Under the pieces are notes generated by a model. It did not search any database. It had not been told where the DNA came from and saw only the letters and a program-made list of their open reading frames with translations. A program made the translations under genes and the position numbers. 64,000 nucleotides of DNA from Falsiphaeobacter marinintestinus (GTDB lineage: Bacteria; Pseudomonadota; Alphaproteobacteria; Rhodobacterales; Rhodobacteraceae). Location of the stretch: contig NZ_VOGO01000003.1 in the NCBI RefSeq assembly GCF_007923355.1, positions 434,001 through 498,000 on the forward strand. The letters are read 5' to 3'. Below, one piece after another: positions 45,025 through 54,501 of this stretch (position 1 is the first letter of the stretch; each line of letters begins with the position of its first letter).

Positions 45025-45782
45025 CAGTGTTCGGCCTCCAATGCTTCGCCCAGATAAGCTTCCTGCACCTTGGAATTGGCGCGGACATCTTCCGGACGAC
45101 CGGTTGCGATTATTTCCCCGTACACGAGGACCGAGATCTGATCGGCCAGACCAAAGACGACACCCATGTCATGTTCCACCATGATCAGCGTCTTGTTTTC
45201 GGTAACCTTGCGGATCAGATCAACGATATAGTCGGTTTCAGAATGGCTCATGCCGGCAGTGGGTTCGTCCAGCATGATCACATCCGCACCACCGGCAATT
45301 GTGATCCCGATTTCAAGCGCGCGCTGTTCTGCATAGGACAAGACGCCAGCAGGTAAGTCACGCCGCGCAGTAAGGTTGATTTGCTCCAGAATCTGGTCGG
45401 CCCCATCCGTGAGCGCACGACTTTTACTGACCATTGACCAGAAGTTATATTTGTACCCCATCGACCAAAGCAGAGAGCACCGGACGTTTTCGAACACGGT
45501 CATCTTGGGAAAGATGTTCGTGATCTGGAATGACCGACTAAGGCCCATCCGGTTGATCTCATAAGGTGCCTTACCGGCCAGATCCTGACCATGCAGGCGA
45601 ATGTGGCCACTGGTTTGCGGAAAACGTCCTGTAATCAGATTGAAGAGTGTGGATTTGCCCGCGCCATTGGGACCGATGATCGCATGGCGTTCGTTCTGAC
45701 CAATGGCCAGATCCACACCTCGAATGATCTCGGTCTTGCCAAAGCTTTTGCGCAAGCCGCTAAGTTCAAGTGCTGCGGTCAT
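45024..45782 (-). CDS. livG: Branched-chain-type ABC transporter ATP-binding protein LivG
   Basis: A 252-residue ABC ATPase of the LivG group. Walker A is IGPNGAGKST with the normal Lys, the signature is LSYAEQRALEIGITI, and Walker B is DVIMLDEPTAGMS. The LivG-specific SRSFQITNIFPKMTVFENV segment is present. It overlaps livM by four bases (ATGA) and livF by one base. Its intact Walker A contrasts with the Lys-to-Arg change in LivF; the two should form a heterodimer under the membrane proteins. Confidence 0.95.
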   Translation of the reverse strand: MTAALELSGLRKSFGKTEIIRGVDLAIGQNERHAIIGPNGAGKSTLFNLITGRFPQTSGHIRLHGQDLAGKAPYEINRMGLSRSFQITNIFPKMTVFENVRCSLLWSMGYKYNFWSMVSKSRALTDGADQILEQINLTARRDLPAGVLSYAEQRALEIGITIAGGADVIMLDEPTAGMSHSETDYIVDLIRKVTENKTLIMVEHDMGVVFGLADQISVLVYGEIIATGRPEDVRANSKVQEAYLGEALEAEH

Positions 45783-47086
45783 GCGGCGCCTCCATCGGGT
45801 GTATTTGCTTCAGCCCACGCTTCTCGCAGGGACGGAGCGTTGAGGCGCGTCAGATAGAGCGCTCCGAACGTGACGACCAATGCAATGACCCAAGGCAGAA
45901 TGGCATGGCTGTCGAAAGTGGTCCAAAACACAGTCATTTCATTGTCACCTGTCGCCGCATGACGATAGTGAAACGTCATTTCCACCAAGGCAGACACGCC
46001 AAGCACTGCCACCGCGCCCGGAATCAACGTCTTGAAATACGGTAGAACCAACTGCTTCGCCTTGCCGATTTGGAAAACCGGCACATGCATCATGATCAGA
46101 CCGGCCAACCCGCCAGGGAAGAACATCACTGTGGCCACGAACAGAACCCCTGCATAAAAAGCCCAAAGCTCGGTGTGCAACGAAAGAACAGTCTGCAGCA
46201 ATGTGAACGCGATGGCCCCGATGATCGGGCCAAAGAAGAAGCCGACACCACCCAGGAAGGTCACCAGAAGGATGACACCTGAAGAAGCTGTGTTCAGGTT
46301 CTCTTCGGTCAGGATCTCATAGTTGATGGCGAATAGCCCGCCAGCGATCCCGGCAAAGAAGCCCGAGGCCGCGAAGCTATAGTAGCGGACCCAACGCGCC
46401 GAATAGCCCAGAAACTCGGCCCGTTCGGGGTTGTCGCGCACCGCATTGGCCATTCGTCCGATCGGCGTACGTGAGTAGAGGTACATCAGCAGCGCCGATA
46501 TCATCAGCCATGCCGCGATCAGATAGTATACTTCGATCTGCTGGGCAAAATCGAAACCAAAGAATGGCAGCCCTTCGTCGCGATATCCTGACACGCCTTC
46601 CTCGCCGCCGAAAAACACAACGATGATGACGGAACAGGCCGCGATAAGTTCACCGACCCCAAGCGAGATCATGGCAAAAACCGTCCCAGCACTTCGGGTC
46701 GAAAAACTACCAACGATCATCGCAAGCCCCATACCGAACAGCCCGCCCACGATGGGCAAGAATGGCATTGGGAAGGGCGCGCCGGTATCCGAAATCAAGT
46801 TCATGACATGAACGGCGACAAACCCGCCGACGCCCATATAGACGGCGTGGCCAAAGCTCAGCATTCCGCCCTGCCCCAGCAACATGTTGTAAGCCAGCGC
46901 AAAGACGATGGTGATCGACATCTGATTCATGATTGTCAGGGCTGAGCGCGATGGAAACAGGTATGGCATCGCGATCAGGAGCACTGCAGCAATGATCCAG
47001 GGTGTTGCACTTATGGTCATAGACCCGGCACGCATGCGCTGTGCAGGCTTTGTCGGGTCGGTTGTGATCTGGTCTTGCTCGCTCAT
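45779..47086 (-). CDS. livM: Branched-chain-type ABC transporter permease LivM
   Basis: A 435-residue integral membrane protein with about nine hydrophobic spans. It shows the LivM marker MLLGQGGMLSFGHAVYMGVGGF, and NPERAEFLGYSARWVRYYSFAASGFFAGIAGGLFA as the conserved cytoplasmic loop contacting the ATPases. It is longer than many LivM proteins because of an extra C-terminal part (about 335-435) with two further spans. It forms the channel with LivH. Start and stop overlap livH and livG as ATGA. Confidence 0.93.
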   Translation of the reverse strand: MSEQDQITTDPTKPAQRMRAGSMTISATPWIIAAVLLIAMPYLFPSRSALTIMNQMSITIVFALAYNMLLGQGGMLSFGHAVYMGVGGFVAVHVMNLISDTGAPFPMPFLPIVGGLFGMGLAMIVGSFSTRSAGTVFAMISLGVGELIAACSVIIVVFFGGEEGVSGYRDEGLPFFGFDFAQQIEVYYLIAAWLMISALLMYLYSRTPIGRMANAVRDNPERAEFLGYSARWVRYYSFAASGFFAGIAGGLFAINYEILTEENLNTASSGVILLVTFLGGVGFFFGPIIGAIAFTLLQTVLSLHTELWAFYAGVLFVATVMFFPGGLAGLIMMHVPVFQIGKAKQLVLPYFKTLIPGAVAVLGVSALVEMTFHYRHAATGDNEMTVFWTTFDSHAILPWVIALVVTFGALYLTRLNAPSLREAWAEANTPDGGAA

Positions 47087-48039
47087 GCGTCACGCTTTCC
47101 GAAAAGGCCGTAGGGGCGGAAAATCAGGATGAGCACCATCAGGATATACGGCAGAATGTCCGCAATCTGTGGGCTGGTCACGGTCCAAAGGTCACGCCAA
47201 AGGCTATCGCTCAGGTTTTCAGGTGTGGAAAAGCCGATGCCGTTCAGTATGTCCGACATGGCGATGTTATAGGACTTGGCAAACGTGGTGACCCAACCGA
47301 TCAACAAAGACGCGACCAAAGCCCCCCAAAGGGATCCAAGGCCGCCAATTACGATTGTTACGAAAACGATGGATCCAAGTACAAAAGCCATGCCCGGGAA
47401 GGTGCCCAGCACGGGTCCCGCGATCACCCCCGCGACGCCGGCAAGGGCTGTCCCCACTCCAAATACGCCCATGAAGATCAGCGGAACATTGTGGCCCAAG
47501 GATTCGACCGTCCGGGGATAGCTGAGCGCGGCTTGAATGATCATGCCTACGCGTGTCCGGGTCAGAACGTACAAAAGCCCGATGAAGATCGCCACGGATA
47601 TGAAGATCATGAAGATCTTGTAGGCCGGGATCGAATTGCCAGCGATGGCAAAGGCCGTGAAGTTTAACACGTCCGGAACCTGATAGGGCATTTGGTTCTT
47701 GCCCCAAATGAATTGCACCAGTTCTTCGATCAACAACGCCAAACCGAACGTAAAAATCAGTTCCGGGACATGCCCGTATTGGTGCACGCGACGCAGGCCG
47801 TAACGTTCTACCCCTGCCCCCATGACGCCAACGATAAGGGGTGCGATAAGCAGCCCCATCCAGAACCCCAAAGCAAGACTGATCTGGTAGGCAAAGTAAG
47901 CACCCAGCATGTAAAAGCTGGCATGAGCGAAGTTCAGAACTCCCATCATCGAGAAAATCAGGGTGAGACCGGCCGAGAGCATAAACAGCAAAAGGCCCGT
48001 CACCAGCCCGTCGATGATATTGACGAGTATGAGGTCCAT
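47083..48039 (-). CDS. livH: Branched-chain-type ABC transporter permease LivH
   Basis: A 318-residue integral membrane protein with about eight spans. LSAGLTLIFSMMGVLNFAHASFYMLGAYFAY near the N-terminus is the LivH marker. RTVESLGHNVPLIFMGVFGVGTALAGVAGVIAGP is the ATPase-contact loop and conserved core, and VIGGLGSLWGALVASLLIGW follows. It lies 89 bases after livK across a strong hairpin, and overlaps livM by four bases. Confidence 0.94.
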   Translation of the reverse strand: MDLILVNIIDGLVTGLLLFMLSAGLTLIFSMMGVLNFAHASFYMLGAYFAYQISLALGFWMGLLIAPLIVGVMGAGVERYGLRRVHQYGHVPELIFTFGLALLIEELVQFIWGKNQMPYQVPDVLNFTAFAIAGNSIPAYKIFMIFISVAIFIGLLYVLTRTRVGMIIQAALSYPRTVESLGHNVPLIFMGVFGVGTALAGVAGVIAGPVLGTFPGMAFVLGSIVFVTIVIGGLGSLWGALVASLLIGWVTTFAKSYNIAMSDILNGIGFSTPENLSDSLWRDLWTVTSPQIADILPYILMVLILIFRPYGLFGKRDA

Positions 48040-48085
48040 AGGGCCCCTCCGGTACTAGTAGATGATCGAAAGATGTGCACTGCGT

Positions 48086-48114
48086 GCGCGCCCTGCCAGA
48101 ATGACAGGGCGCGC
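48086..48114 (-). other. Strong hairpin between livK and livH
   Basis: GCGCGCCCTG (48086-48095) pairs perfectly with CAGGGCGCGC (48105-48114) over a 9-base loop, 15 bases after the livK stop. No T-run follows. Such structures commonly protect the binding-protein mRNA end or reduce read-through, giving more LivK than permease. Confidence 0.7.
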
Positions 48115-48128
48115 GGAAAGCGGATCCC

Positions 48129-49373
48129 TTAGGGGCGCTTCATTTCGCAAGTGGTCGGGCTGTCCATGGCGGCCATGGTCACCGTGTTCTCGACGACCAG
48201 GCCAAAGCCTGAGTTGTCGTAGTCAAAGGTGATACCGTCATCTGTGTGCGCGTGGATATGCACATCCTGAATCAACTGGTGATCCTGCGGACGCATCATC
48301 ATCTTGCCGCCCCACAGTCCTTCATGCTCCATACCTTCCAAAGCGTTGGCCACGGCCACAACATCTGTGGCGCTGCCGGCTTCGTTGATGGCTTTTGCAA
48401 GCATTTCGATCACGTTGGTGATACGTGCCTGGCTGATATTGCCCTCAGGGTATTTCTCTTTGAAAGCATTATAGTATTCGGTCGCACGCATCGACACGGG
48501 AGGGTTGATCTGACCTTCTGCAACAAGGCGCAGGCTGCCCTTGCCGGTTTCACCGAAGGCCGCAGTGATACCATCAGCTGCCGCGTAGTAGGTGAAGATC
48601 GGGCCGGTGTAGCCATTTTCAAGAACTGATTTTCCGAGGCCAAGCATGTCAGCGCCCCAGTTGCCAGTAATGACCGCGTCAGCACCCGAGGACACAATCT
48701 TACGTGCATAGGGTGTAAAGTCTTTAACCTTACCAATCGGATGCAGTTCGTTACCCACGATTTCGATGTCGGGGCGCTTTTCCGAGATGTTTTTCACTGC
48801 GGCTGCAGCAACAGCTTTGCCGAATGAATAGTCCTGACCGATGATGTACACTTTCTTGATGCTGTCATCGCCAGCCATCACGTCTGTCAAAGCATCCATT
48901 TTGATGTCGGCGTTTGCATCGAAACGGAAGTGCCAGAAGTTGCATTTGTCGTTCGTCAGTGCCGGATCGACAGCCGAGTAGTTCAGGAATAGAACCCGGT
49001 CATCAGGGTTACGGCGGTTATGCTTTTCAATCGCCTCAGTCAAAGCGTTCGCAACACCCGAGCTGTTGCCCTGAGCGATGTAACGGATGCCCTGGTCAAT
49101 CGCCACCTGCAGCTGAATCAGCGACTCTTTCGGGCTGATTTTGTTGTCGAAGGCGACGATTTCGAACATATCGCCACCAAGAACACCCCCTGCTTCATTC
49201 ACAAGCCGGTCGGCAGCGAACTCATACTGGTGGAGACCATTGGTGCCGGTGCCGGCAAACGGGCCAGACAGCGGATCGATAAAGGCAATTTTGACGGTGT
49301 CTGCCATGGCCGCAGACGCGCTTACAGAAGCTGCCAGCGCAGCCACAAGGCCGAACTTTATTGGATTACGCAT
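48129..49373 (-). CDS. livK: Branched-chain-type ABC transporter substrate-binding protein
   Basis: A 414-residue periplasmic-binding-protein type I. A signal peptide with cleavage after SAAMA (residue 24) leads to DTVKIAFIDPLSGPFAGTGTNGLHQYEFAADRLVNEAGG, the entry of the Leu/Ile/Val-binding fold. Two-lobe features follow, such as IGQDYSFGKAVAAAAVKNI and ADAVITGNWGADML. A C-terminal Cys (TTCEMK) may form a disulfide with the KCNFW Cys. The ligand is not readable from sequence. It is the first gene of livKHMGF with a strong AGGGAGGAAA ribosome site, and the neighbouring genes suggest that the ligand is the acid degraded by the block. Confidence 0.92.
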   Translation of the reverse strand: MRNPIKFGLVAALAASVSASAAMADTVKIAFIDPLSGPFAGTGTNGLHQYEFAADRLVNEAGGVLGGDMFEIVAFDNKISPKESLIQLQVAIDQGIRYIAQGNSSGVANALTEAIEKHNRRNPDDRVLFLNYSAVDPALTNDKCNFWHFRFDANADIKMDALTDVMAGDDSIKKVYIIGQDYSFGKAVAAAAVKNISEKRPDIEIVGNELHPIGKVKDFTPYARKIVSSGADAVITGNWGADMLGLGKSVLENGYTGPIFTYYAAADGITAAFGETGKGSLRLVAEGQINPPVSMRATEYYNAFKEKYPEGNISQARITNVIEMLAKAINEAGSATDVVAVANALEGMEHEGLWGGKMMMRPQDHQLIQDVHIHAHTDDGITFDYDNSGFGLVVENTVTMAAMDSPTTCEMKRP

Positions 49374-49388
49374 TTATTTTCCTCCCTA

Positions 49389-49908
49389 GACAGGCCCGAC
49401 ATGCTTTTCGCAACTAACGCTAGACCTATGGGGAGCCTTGCACATCCCGGTTTAAAGTCAAGCGTTGCCAGGACCATTTTGACGCAGCCTTACCAGCTCA
49501 TGTTCCGATGGGCGGGACGCCATTCCGCACAAGTTTCAAAGTCCGAGTTCCAGTCTCTCGTAACATGTCGATTTATGGAGTAAGCAATTGTAAAAATTAA
49601 CTTTTAATCGCCTTGTACCGTTGGCTGAAACGTTCAGATTCTCATGCCCAGTAAATGGTTTGATACCTGAATTAAGCCGTATACTTACCTTCGACATACA
49701 GCTCATGGCTCGAACTTTTTTGCCGGGATATCACTGGTATCCCAGTCAAAACCCGACCCGAGCCGCTCAGATAATATTTCCACGATGTGAAATGGCATTT
49801 TGCAGTGCGAGTGATTCTATGGCTCTGCACGGCTCTGGCCTGCTGTCTTGCAGAACGCCCCCCCGGAAAACGCAGATCCGGGAGGTCTTGGTACATCAGA
49901 TCAGGTGT
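49389..49908. other. 520-base intergenic region upstream of the liv genes
   Basis: No gene with convincing features. Frames on both strands lack ribosome sites and family motifs. The middle (about 49575-49620) is AT-rich against the GC-rich surroundings, as expected for a promoter zone of the minus-strand liv operon. It must also hold the 3' end of the phosphotransferase transcript, but I see no clear terminator. Confidence 0.55.
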
Positions 49909-50937
49909 TCATTTGTCCAACGCCTGAAGCCCACGCTCGGCAAAAGCAGGAACAAAACTGCCCAGCCGGATTGCCCGGTCGGGATTTGATGCATTCCCAT
50001 CAAGTGCCCGCTTCAAGACGCCTTGAACAATCCCCGCCATGCGGAAAAAACAAAAGCCAAGGTAAAAGCCAAAATCATCGATCCCGTCGATCCCGCGACG
50101 TTCGCAATATCTGGCAACAAACTCATCGTCCGACGGCAGGCCCAATGCGGTACGATCAATGCCCGCCATTCCGCGCCCTTCATTTCCCGGAGGCATCTGC
50201 CATTGCATAATGACCGAAGCGAGATCGGCATAAGGGTGCCCTATGGTTGAAAGCTCCCAATCCAGCACGGCCAGACAGTCTGAGCCGCTTTTTGCGAACA
50301 TCATGTTGTCGATACGATAGTCTCCGTGAACCAGCGTCCGCTGCCCGTCATCTTCGGGGATGGCAGCTGTCAGCCGTTCGATCAGGGTGTCCATCGCGGG
50401 GACTTTTTCGGTCTCAGAAGCCCGGTACTGTTTGGACCACCGGCCAACCTGACGTTCATAATAGTCCCCCGGAGGGCCATAATCCGACAGGCCGACGGCA
50501 TTGATATCGACCATGTGCAATTCGGCCAGTACGCGGTTCATTTCATCAATCACCGCAGCACGGGTTGCGTTACTTTCGCCCTCCATCAGCGGGTCGGTGA
50601 AATTACGCCCGTCGACATGGTCCATCACGTAAAAGGCCGACCCGATGACATCGTCGTCTTCGCAAAGCAAATGCATCCGCGCCACAGGTACTTTGGTATC
50701 TGCCAACGCCTTTTGAACGCGAAACTCGCGATCGACCGCATGGGCAGATTTCAGCAGAACTCCGGGCGGTTTACGCCGCAGAACATAGTTTCGCGCGGGT
50801 GTTTTCAGCAGGAATGTCGGATTCGACTGGCCAGTGGCAAACTTCGAAGCTTCAAGAGGTCCCGAATATCCCGGCAGGTTGGCGCTCAGATAAGCGTCTA
50901 CCGCGTCCAGATCGAGTGTCTGTGTCGATTGGGTCAT
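49909..50937 (-). CDS. APH-fold phosphotransferase (ACAD10/11- and LvaA-like kinase)
   Basis: A 342-residue small-molecule kinase. FATGQSNPTFLL (36-40 glycine-type loop) and YVLRRKPPG are the N-lobe nucleotide-binding parts. LVHGDYRIDNMMF (H204, D206, N211) is the catalytic Brenner motif, and VLDWELSTIGHPYADLA (D226) is the Mg-binding motif. This subfamily sits next to acyl-CoA dehydrogenases in bacteria and is fused to them in human ACAD10/ACAD11; Pseudomonas LvaA phosphorylates 4-hydroxyacyl-CoA. It is the last gene of a run ACAD-ACAD-SDR-SDR-histidine phosphatase-kinase, so a role in 4-hydroxyacyl-CoA breakdown is inferred. Antibiotic resistance is unlikely. Confidence 0.85.
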   Translation of the reverse strand: MTQSTQTLDLDAVDAYLSANLPGYSGPLEASKFATGQSNPTFLLKTPARNYVLRRKPPGVLLKSAHAVDREFRVQKALADTKVPVARMHLLCEDDDVIGSAFYVMDHVDGRNFTDPLMEGESNATRAAVIDEMNRVLAELHMVDINAVGLSDYGPPGDYYERQVGRWSKQYRASETEKVPAMDTLIERLTAAIPEDDGQRTLVHGDYRIDNMMFAKSGSDCLAVLDWELSTIGHPYADLASVIMQWQMPPGNEGRGMAGIDRTALGLPSDDEFVARYCERRGIDGIDDFGFYLGFCFFRMAGIVQGVLKRALDGNASNPDRAIRLGSFVPAFAERGLQALDK

Positions 50938-50949
50938 GCTGTTTCCCCT

Positions 50950-51600
50950 TCAGCTATAGCTCATCAACCCGGCGCGTTCCGGCGTTGCGAAATGCGGGGT
51001 CGAGTTGAATTCATGCAGGAAAAACCGGCTTCCTGAAAAGATGAATTTTGTGATCGAGGTGTTTTTGACCTGCAAATTCAACGTCATCATCATCTTTGGC
51101 GGGGCTTCGACGGATTGCGCGGCCAATTGCCCGATAACACCGCCAGAACTGACGACAAGCACACGTTCCGCGCCCTCTGCGGTTGAGAATTTCCGTGCAC
51201 TTTCAATGCGGTCTGTAAAATCTGACCAGCTCTCCTTGGTACCTTCCAGCCCACCCGCCTGCCAGTCGAACACGGTTTCCCGCAGCGTGCGAAAATGTGT
51301 GCGTCGATCATGACGGACGTCATGGGGCATTTCACCGCCATGACGTACCCGCAGCAGATCGTAAAAATCGTATTCATTCCAGCCCGGGTGTTCGTCCGCT
51401 GCGCCACTGAACCCCATGAATTCAAGCGTTTTTTTCTGACGCTCCAGAGTTCCTGTGACCATTCGATCCGGCACCCAGTTCATGTCGCGCAGGGCATCGC
51501 CAACCGCGACGGACTGTTTTTCGCCCAACGCGCTCAGCTGGTCATAATTGTCCGCGCCAAACGAAGCCTGTCCGTGGCGAATTACCAGAAGTTCTGCCAT
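50950..51600 (-). CDS. Histidine phosphatase family protein
   Basis: A 216-residue member of the phosphoglycerate mutase/acid phosphatase branch. The N-terminal LLVIRHGQASFG carries the phospho-accepting His9 (Arg-His-Gly), followed by DNYDQLSALGEKQ, the family's usual second segment; GAERVLVVSSGGVIGQL supplies the later Gly-rich catalytic strand, though it lacks the typical second His. It lies 12 bases before the kinase gene and 23 bases after an SDR gene. Next to an acyl-CoA kinase it could remove phosphate from unused phospho-acyl intermediates; this is inferred from position only. A second histidine phosphatase is found at 56803. Confidence 0.87.
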   Translation of the reverse strand: MAELLVIRHGQASFGADNYDQLSALGEKQSVAVGDALRDMNWVPDRMVTGTLERQKKTLEFMGFSGAADEHPGWNEYDFYDLLRVRHGGEMPHDVRHDRRTHFRTLRETVFDWQAGGLEGTKESWSDFTDRIESARKFSTAEGAERVLVVSSGGVIGQLAAQSVEAPPKMMMTLNLQVKNTSITKFIFSGSRFFLHEFNSTPHFATPERAGLMSYS

Positions 51601-51623
51601 TTCAGCGCCTTACATCCAATACT

Positions 51624-52553
51624 TTATTCACCCCAAGGCAATTTCAGCCCTTGGGCATCTGCCGCGCGTTTGGCGAACTTTCGCGTTTGGCCAAAGGCAT
51701 CCTGCAACTCGGCCTGATTTATCGGATCATTGATCTGATCAAACTGCGCTGCAACGGATTCTGGCGTATTTGTACTTCCTTCCAGAAGGATTCCTTCCGT
51801 TTCGTACACTCTTGTTTGCGCAAAACATCCGGCCCCAGCCCCAAGAATAACCCGCGATGGTCCGTCTTCGCTGACAAGGTACAGCAATCCGGGCGTGATC
51901 TTTTCCGGGGCCAGCAATTCCAGCGCTTGCGGCGGAAGCAGTTCTTCGGTCATCCGCGTCGCCGCCGTCGGAGCGAGTGTATTGACCCGAATGTCGTCGC
52001 GCGCGCCTTCCAGATGCAGCACGTTCATCAGCCCGACCATTGCAGCCTTGGCCGCGCCATAGTTCGCCTGCCCGAAATTGCCGTAGATCCCCGAGGCAGA
52101 CGACGTCAGAACGATGCGACCGTATTTCTGTTCGCGCATGATCGGCCAGCAGGCATGGCAACACGTCGCGCTGCCCATCAGATGCACGTCGACCACTTTG
52201 CGGAAATCGTCGAGTGACATTTTGGAAAACGTCTTGTCGCGAAGAATCCCGGCATTGTTCACGAGGACATCGATGCGCCCCCATTGCTTCATGGTCTGAT
52301 CGACCATGTCGCGCACCTGCTCTTCGTTTGACACGTCGGCCCCATGGGCAAACGCCTCGCCTCCGGCGGCGCGGATTTCGTCGACCACAGAGTTTGCGGC
52401 GTCAGACGATCCACCCTCGCCCGATGTCGACACACCGAGATCGTTAATCACAACCTTTGCACCGCGCGCCGCCAGCCCCAAGGCGTGGCTTCGGCCCAGA
52501 CCAACGCCAGCGCCAGTGACAATGGCCACGCGGCCATCAAATCGGATATCCAT
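51624..52553 (-). CDS. SDR of the MFE-2/(3R)-hydroxyacyl-CoA dehydrogenase type
   Basis: A 309-residue SDR, longer than classical members. VAIVTGAGVGLGRSHALGLAARGAKVVINDLG is the opening of peroxisomal multifunctional enzyme type 2 and Fox2 dehydrogenase domains. NNAGILRD, Ser in LTSSASGIYGN, and Tyr-x3-Lys in YGAAKAAMVG are the catalytic set. These enzymes oxidise (3R)-hydroxyacyl-CoA to 3-ketoacyl-CoA. A MaoC-type hydratase, the normal partner that makes the (3R) form, is in the block at 58585. ATG 52553 gives the family N-terminus (MDIRFDGRV); the open frame continues upstream without support. Confidence 0.88.
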   Translation of the reverse strand: MDIRFDGRVAIVTGAGVGLGRSHALGLAARGAKVVINDLGVSTSGEGGSSDAANSVVDEIRAAGGEAFAHGADVSNEEQVRDMVDQTMKQWGRIDVLVNNAGILRDKTFSKMSLDDFRKVVDVHLMGSATCCHACWPIMREQKYGRIVLTSSASGIYGNFGQANYGAAKAAMVGLMNVLHLEGARDDIRVNTLAPTAATRMTEELLPPQALELLAPEKITPGLLYLVSEDGPSRVILGAGAGCFAQTRVYETEGILLEGSTNTPESVAAQFDQINDPINQAELQDAFGQTRKFAKRAADAQGLKLPWGE

Positions 52554-52569
52554 GATACGCTCCCTCAGT

Positions 52570-53376
52570 CTATTCGAAGATGTGGCCGCCGGTGGACACG
52601 TTGATCCCGCCGGAAACCGGCAAAACAGCACCCGTCAGATACGCACCACCGCGCCCGCACAGAAATTGCATGCACCCGGCGATGTCTTCGGCACGACCCA
52701 CACGACCCAACGGCACCCCTTTGGCAACATGACTTTGTTGGTCGTCGCCCGTCATTGCAAAGGCAGTCATTTTGGATTCGAACGGCCCCGGCGCCAACGC
52801 GTTGACAGTGATGTGTCGTCCGGCCAGTTCCTTGCCCATGATTTTGGTCAGGTGCAGCACGGCTGCCTTTGACGCGGCATAGCTGTAAGCCCCGTCGCCC
52901 ATCGGAACTTCGCCCATGACAGACCCGACATTGATAACGCGGGCCGGATCACCCACCGAGCCTTTGAGCATCGGAAGCAAATCCTGCGTCAATTGAAACA
53001 GGCCCGCGACATTCAGATCCATGACCTTGCCCCAGCCAGCGAATGGGAATTCGCCCATCGGTGCACCCCATGTGCGACCCGCATTATTCATCAGAATATC
53101 AAGAGTTTCCGTGCGATTCTTGACTTCGTCAATCAAGGCCGCGATCCCGGCCTCGGTGGCGACGTCACCTGCAAATCCTTCGGCAGACCCTGGCGCATCC
53201 AGTGCGTTCAATTCTGCGGCCACAGCTTCGCAAGCCTCGCCCTTGCGGCTGGCGATCAGCACACGGGCACCTGCACATACCAACCCTTCGGCTGCCATGC
53301 GACCGATGCCGGTGGCGCCGCCCGTGACCAATGCAGTCTTACCTGCCAGAGAAAACAAATTATCCGGTGTCATCAT
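52570..53376 (-). CDS. SDR-family oxidoreductase
   Basis: A 268-residue classical SDR. ALVTGGATGIGRMAA binds coenzyme and NNAGRTWGAP is the structural motif. Ser in INVGSVMGE and Tyr-x3-Lys in YSYAASKAAV are catalytic. Overall it resembles FabG/RhlG-like 3-oxoacyl reductases. The start at 53376 (double Met) lies 10 bases after an AGAGGG inside the end of the upstream gene; the next Met at 53373 is equally possible. It lies between the ACAD and the MFE-2-type SDR in a minus-strand operon and could act on the 4-oxo/4-hydroxy function, as LvaD does, but this is inference. Confidence 0.87.
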   Translation of the reverse strand: MMTPDNLFSLAGKTALVTGGATGIGRMAAEGLVCAGARVLIASRKGEACEAVAAELNALDAPGSAEGFAGDVATEAGIAALIDEVKNRTETLDILMNNAGRTWGAPMGEFPFAGWGKVMDLNVAGLFQLTQDLLPMLKGSVGDPARVINVGSVMGEVPMGDGAYSYAASKAAVLHLTKIMGKELAGRHITVNALAPGPFESKMTAFAMTGDDQQSHVAKGVPLGRVGRAEDIAGCMQFLCGRGGAYLTGAVLPVSGGINVSTGGHIFE

Positions 53377-53380
53377 AGGT

Positions 53381-54496
53381 TCAAAACCCTCTGAGATGTG
53401 CGACTTTGCGCGCGTGATACCCATAGTCGCCAAGCCATTCGGCGGTAACGCGGGCCCGTTTCATATAGAAACCCATGTCGAATGCATCTGTCATGCCAAT
53501 GCCGCCATGCATCTGTACGCCTTCCTGCACGGCCAATTGCACCGTCGCAGTCGCCCGTGCTTTGGCCAGTGACACTGCAAGTTCGGCCTCGTCGGGGTTT
53601 TCGTCCAACTGTCGACCTGCATTCATGATGGCAGAGGCAGTGACTTCTGTCTCGCTCCACAAATGTGCGGCGCGATGCTGAAGGGCCTGAAACCGCCCGA
53701 TTTCGACGCCGAACTGCTTGCGTTCTTTCAAGTATTCGACCGTCATGCCAAACGCCCCGGCGGCAGCGCCCGCCATTTCGGCGGCCAGCGCGGCCTGTCC
53801 GGCCTGAAGTGCGGGTTTCAGAACGCTCATCGCATCGTCGACCGTTCCCAGAACGTCGTCGCCGGTGGCGTCGACATCGGTGAATGTAACACGCGCTGCA
53901 TCCCGACTGTCTATCATTGCGGTGGTGTCGCGTTTGATCCCGGTGCGGTCAGTGGGGAGATCGAACAGGGTCAGACCATCACCGGTGTTGGCAAGAACCA
54001 ACAGGCGATCCGCCAGACCGCCGTCGACAACAAAGCCCTTGGTGCCGTTCAAGCGAAATCCATTGCCGACCTTTTTAGCCTGCATTTCAGAGGCTTCCGG
54101 GGCGAACTTGTTCGTTTCATCTACGGCGAGCGCATAGATCATTTCACCCGAGGCGATCTTGGCCAGCGCCGCATTGGCGCGATCATCAGCAACCTGTTTC
54201 AGCGCCGTCGCTGCGATGACAGCAGTCGAAATGAACGGGCTTGAGACCAGCGTTTTACCCAACTCTTCGGCCAGAACACAGGCCGCAGCCGCGCCCATAT
54301 CAGCGCCGCCAGCGGATTCCGGCACCATGATGCCAGCCCAGCCCATATCGGACATGTCTTTCCACAAGGCGGGATCGTGGGTCTTGCCTGCATCTCTGAG
54401 GCCGCGCAGATGCGACACGGGGGCAGCGCCATCCAGAAAGCCGCGCGCGGCGTCGGCCAGCATGACCTCTTCTTCGGTTCGTACCAGTTTTGCCAT
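53381..54496 (-). CDS. Acyl-CoA dehydrogenase, subunit without catalytic Glu (beta-like)
   Basis: A 371-residue acyl-CoA dehydrogenase-fold protein. The helical N-terminal domain has MGWAGIMVPESAGGADMGAAAACVLAEELG, and the C-terminal domain holds VQMHGGIGMTDAFDMGFYMKR with the FAD-binding HGGIG (330-334). The usual C-terminal Glu-Gly-Thr catalytic motif is absent; the end reads AEWLGDYGYHARKVAHLRGF. Its neighbour at 54502 has the catalytic Glu but lacks HGGxG. This split is typical of alpha2-beta2 acyl-CoA dehydrogenases for cyclic or branched substrates (FadE28-FadE29 type in mycobacteria). ATG 54496 follows the neighbour's stop by 5 bases. Confidence 0.9.
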   Translation of the reverse strand: MAKLVRTEEEVMLADAARGFLDGAAPVSHLRGLRDAGKTHDPALWKDMSDMGWAGIMVPESAGGADMGAAAACVLAEELGKTLVSSPFISTAVIAATALKQVADDRANAALAKIASGEMIYALAVDETNKFAPEASEMQAKKVGNGFRLNGTKGFVVDGGLADRLLVLANTGDGLTLFDLPTDRTGIKRDTTAMIDSRDAARVTFTDVDATGDDVLGTVDDAMSVLKPALQAGQAALAAEMAGAAAGAFGMTVEYLKERKQFGVEIGRFQALQHRAAHLWSETEVTASAIMNAGRQLDENPDEAELAVSLAKARATATVQLAVQEGVQMHGGIGMTDAFDMGFYMKRARVTAEWLGDYGYHARKVAHLRGF

Positions 54497-54501
54497 GTCT
54501 T

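Noticed and set aside
49621-49989. A 122-codon + strand frame in the liv upstream region
   Set aside because: It runs into the antisense of the kinase gene, has mixed codon use, no family features and no ribosome site.
49909-50937. Aminoglycoside resistance kinase
   Set aside because: The fold is shared, but the operon with acyl-CoA dehydrogenases and the motif form fit the ACAD10/11-LvaA group.
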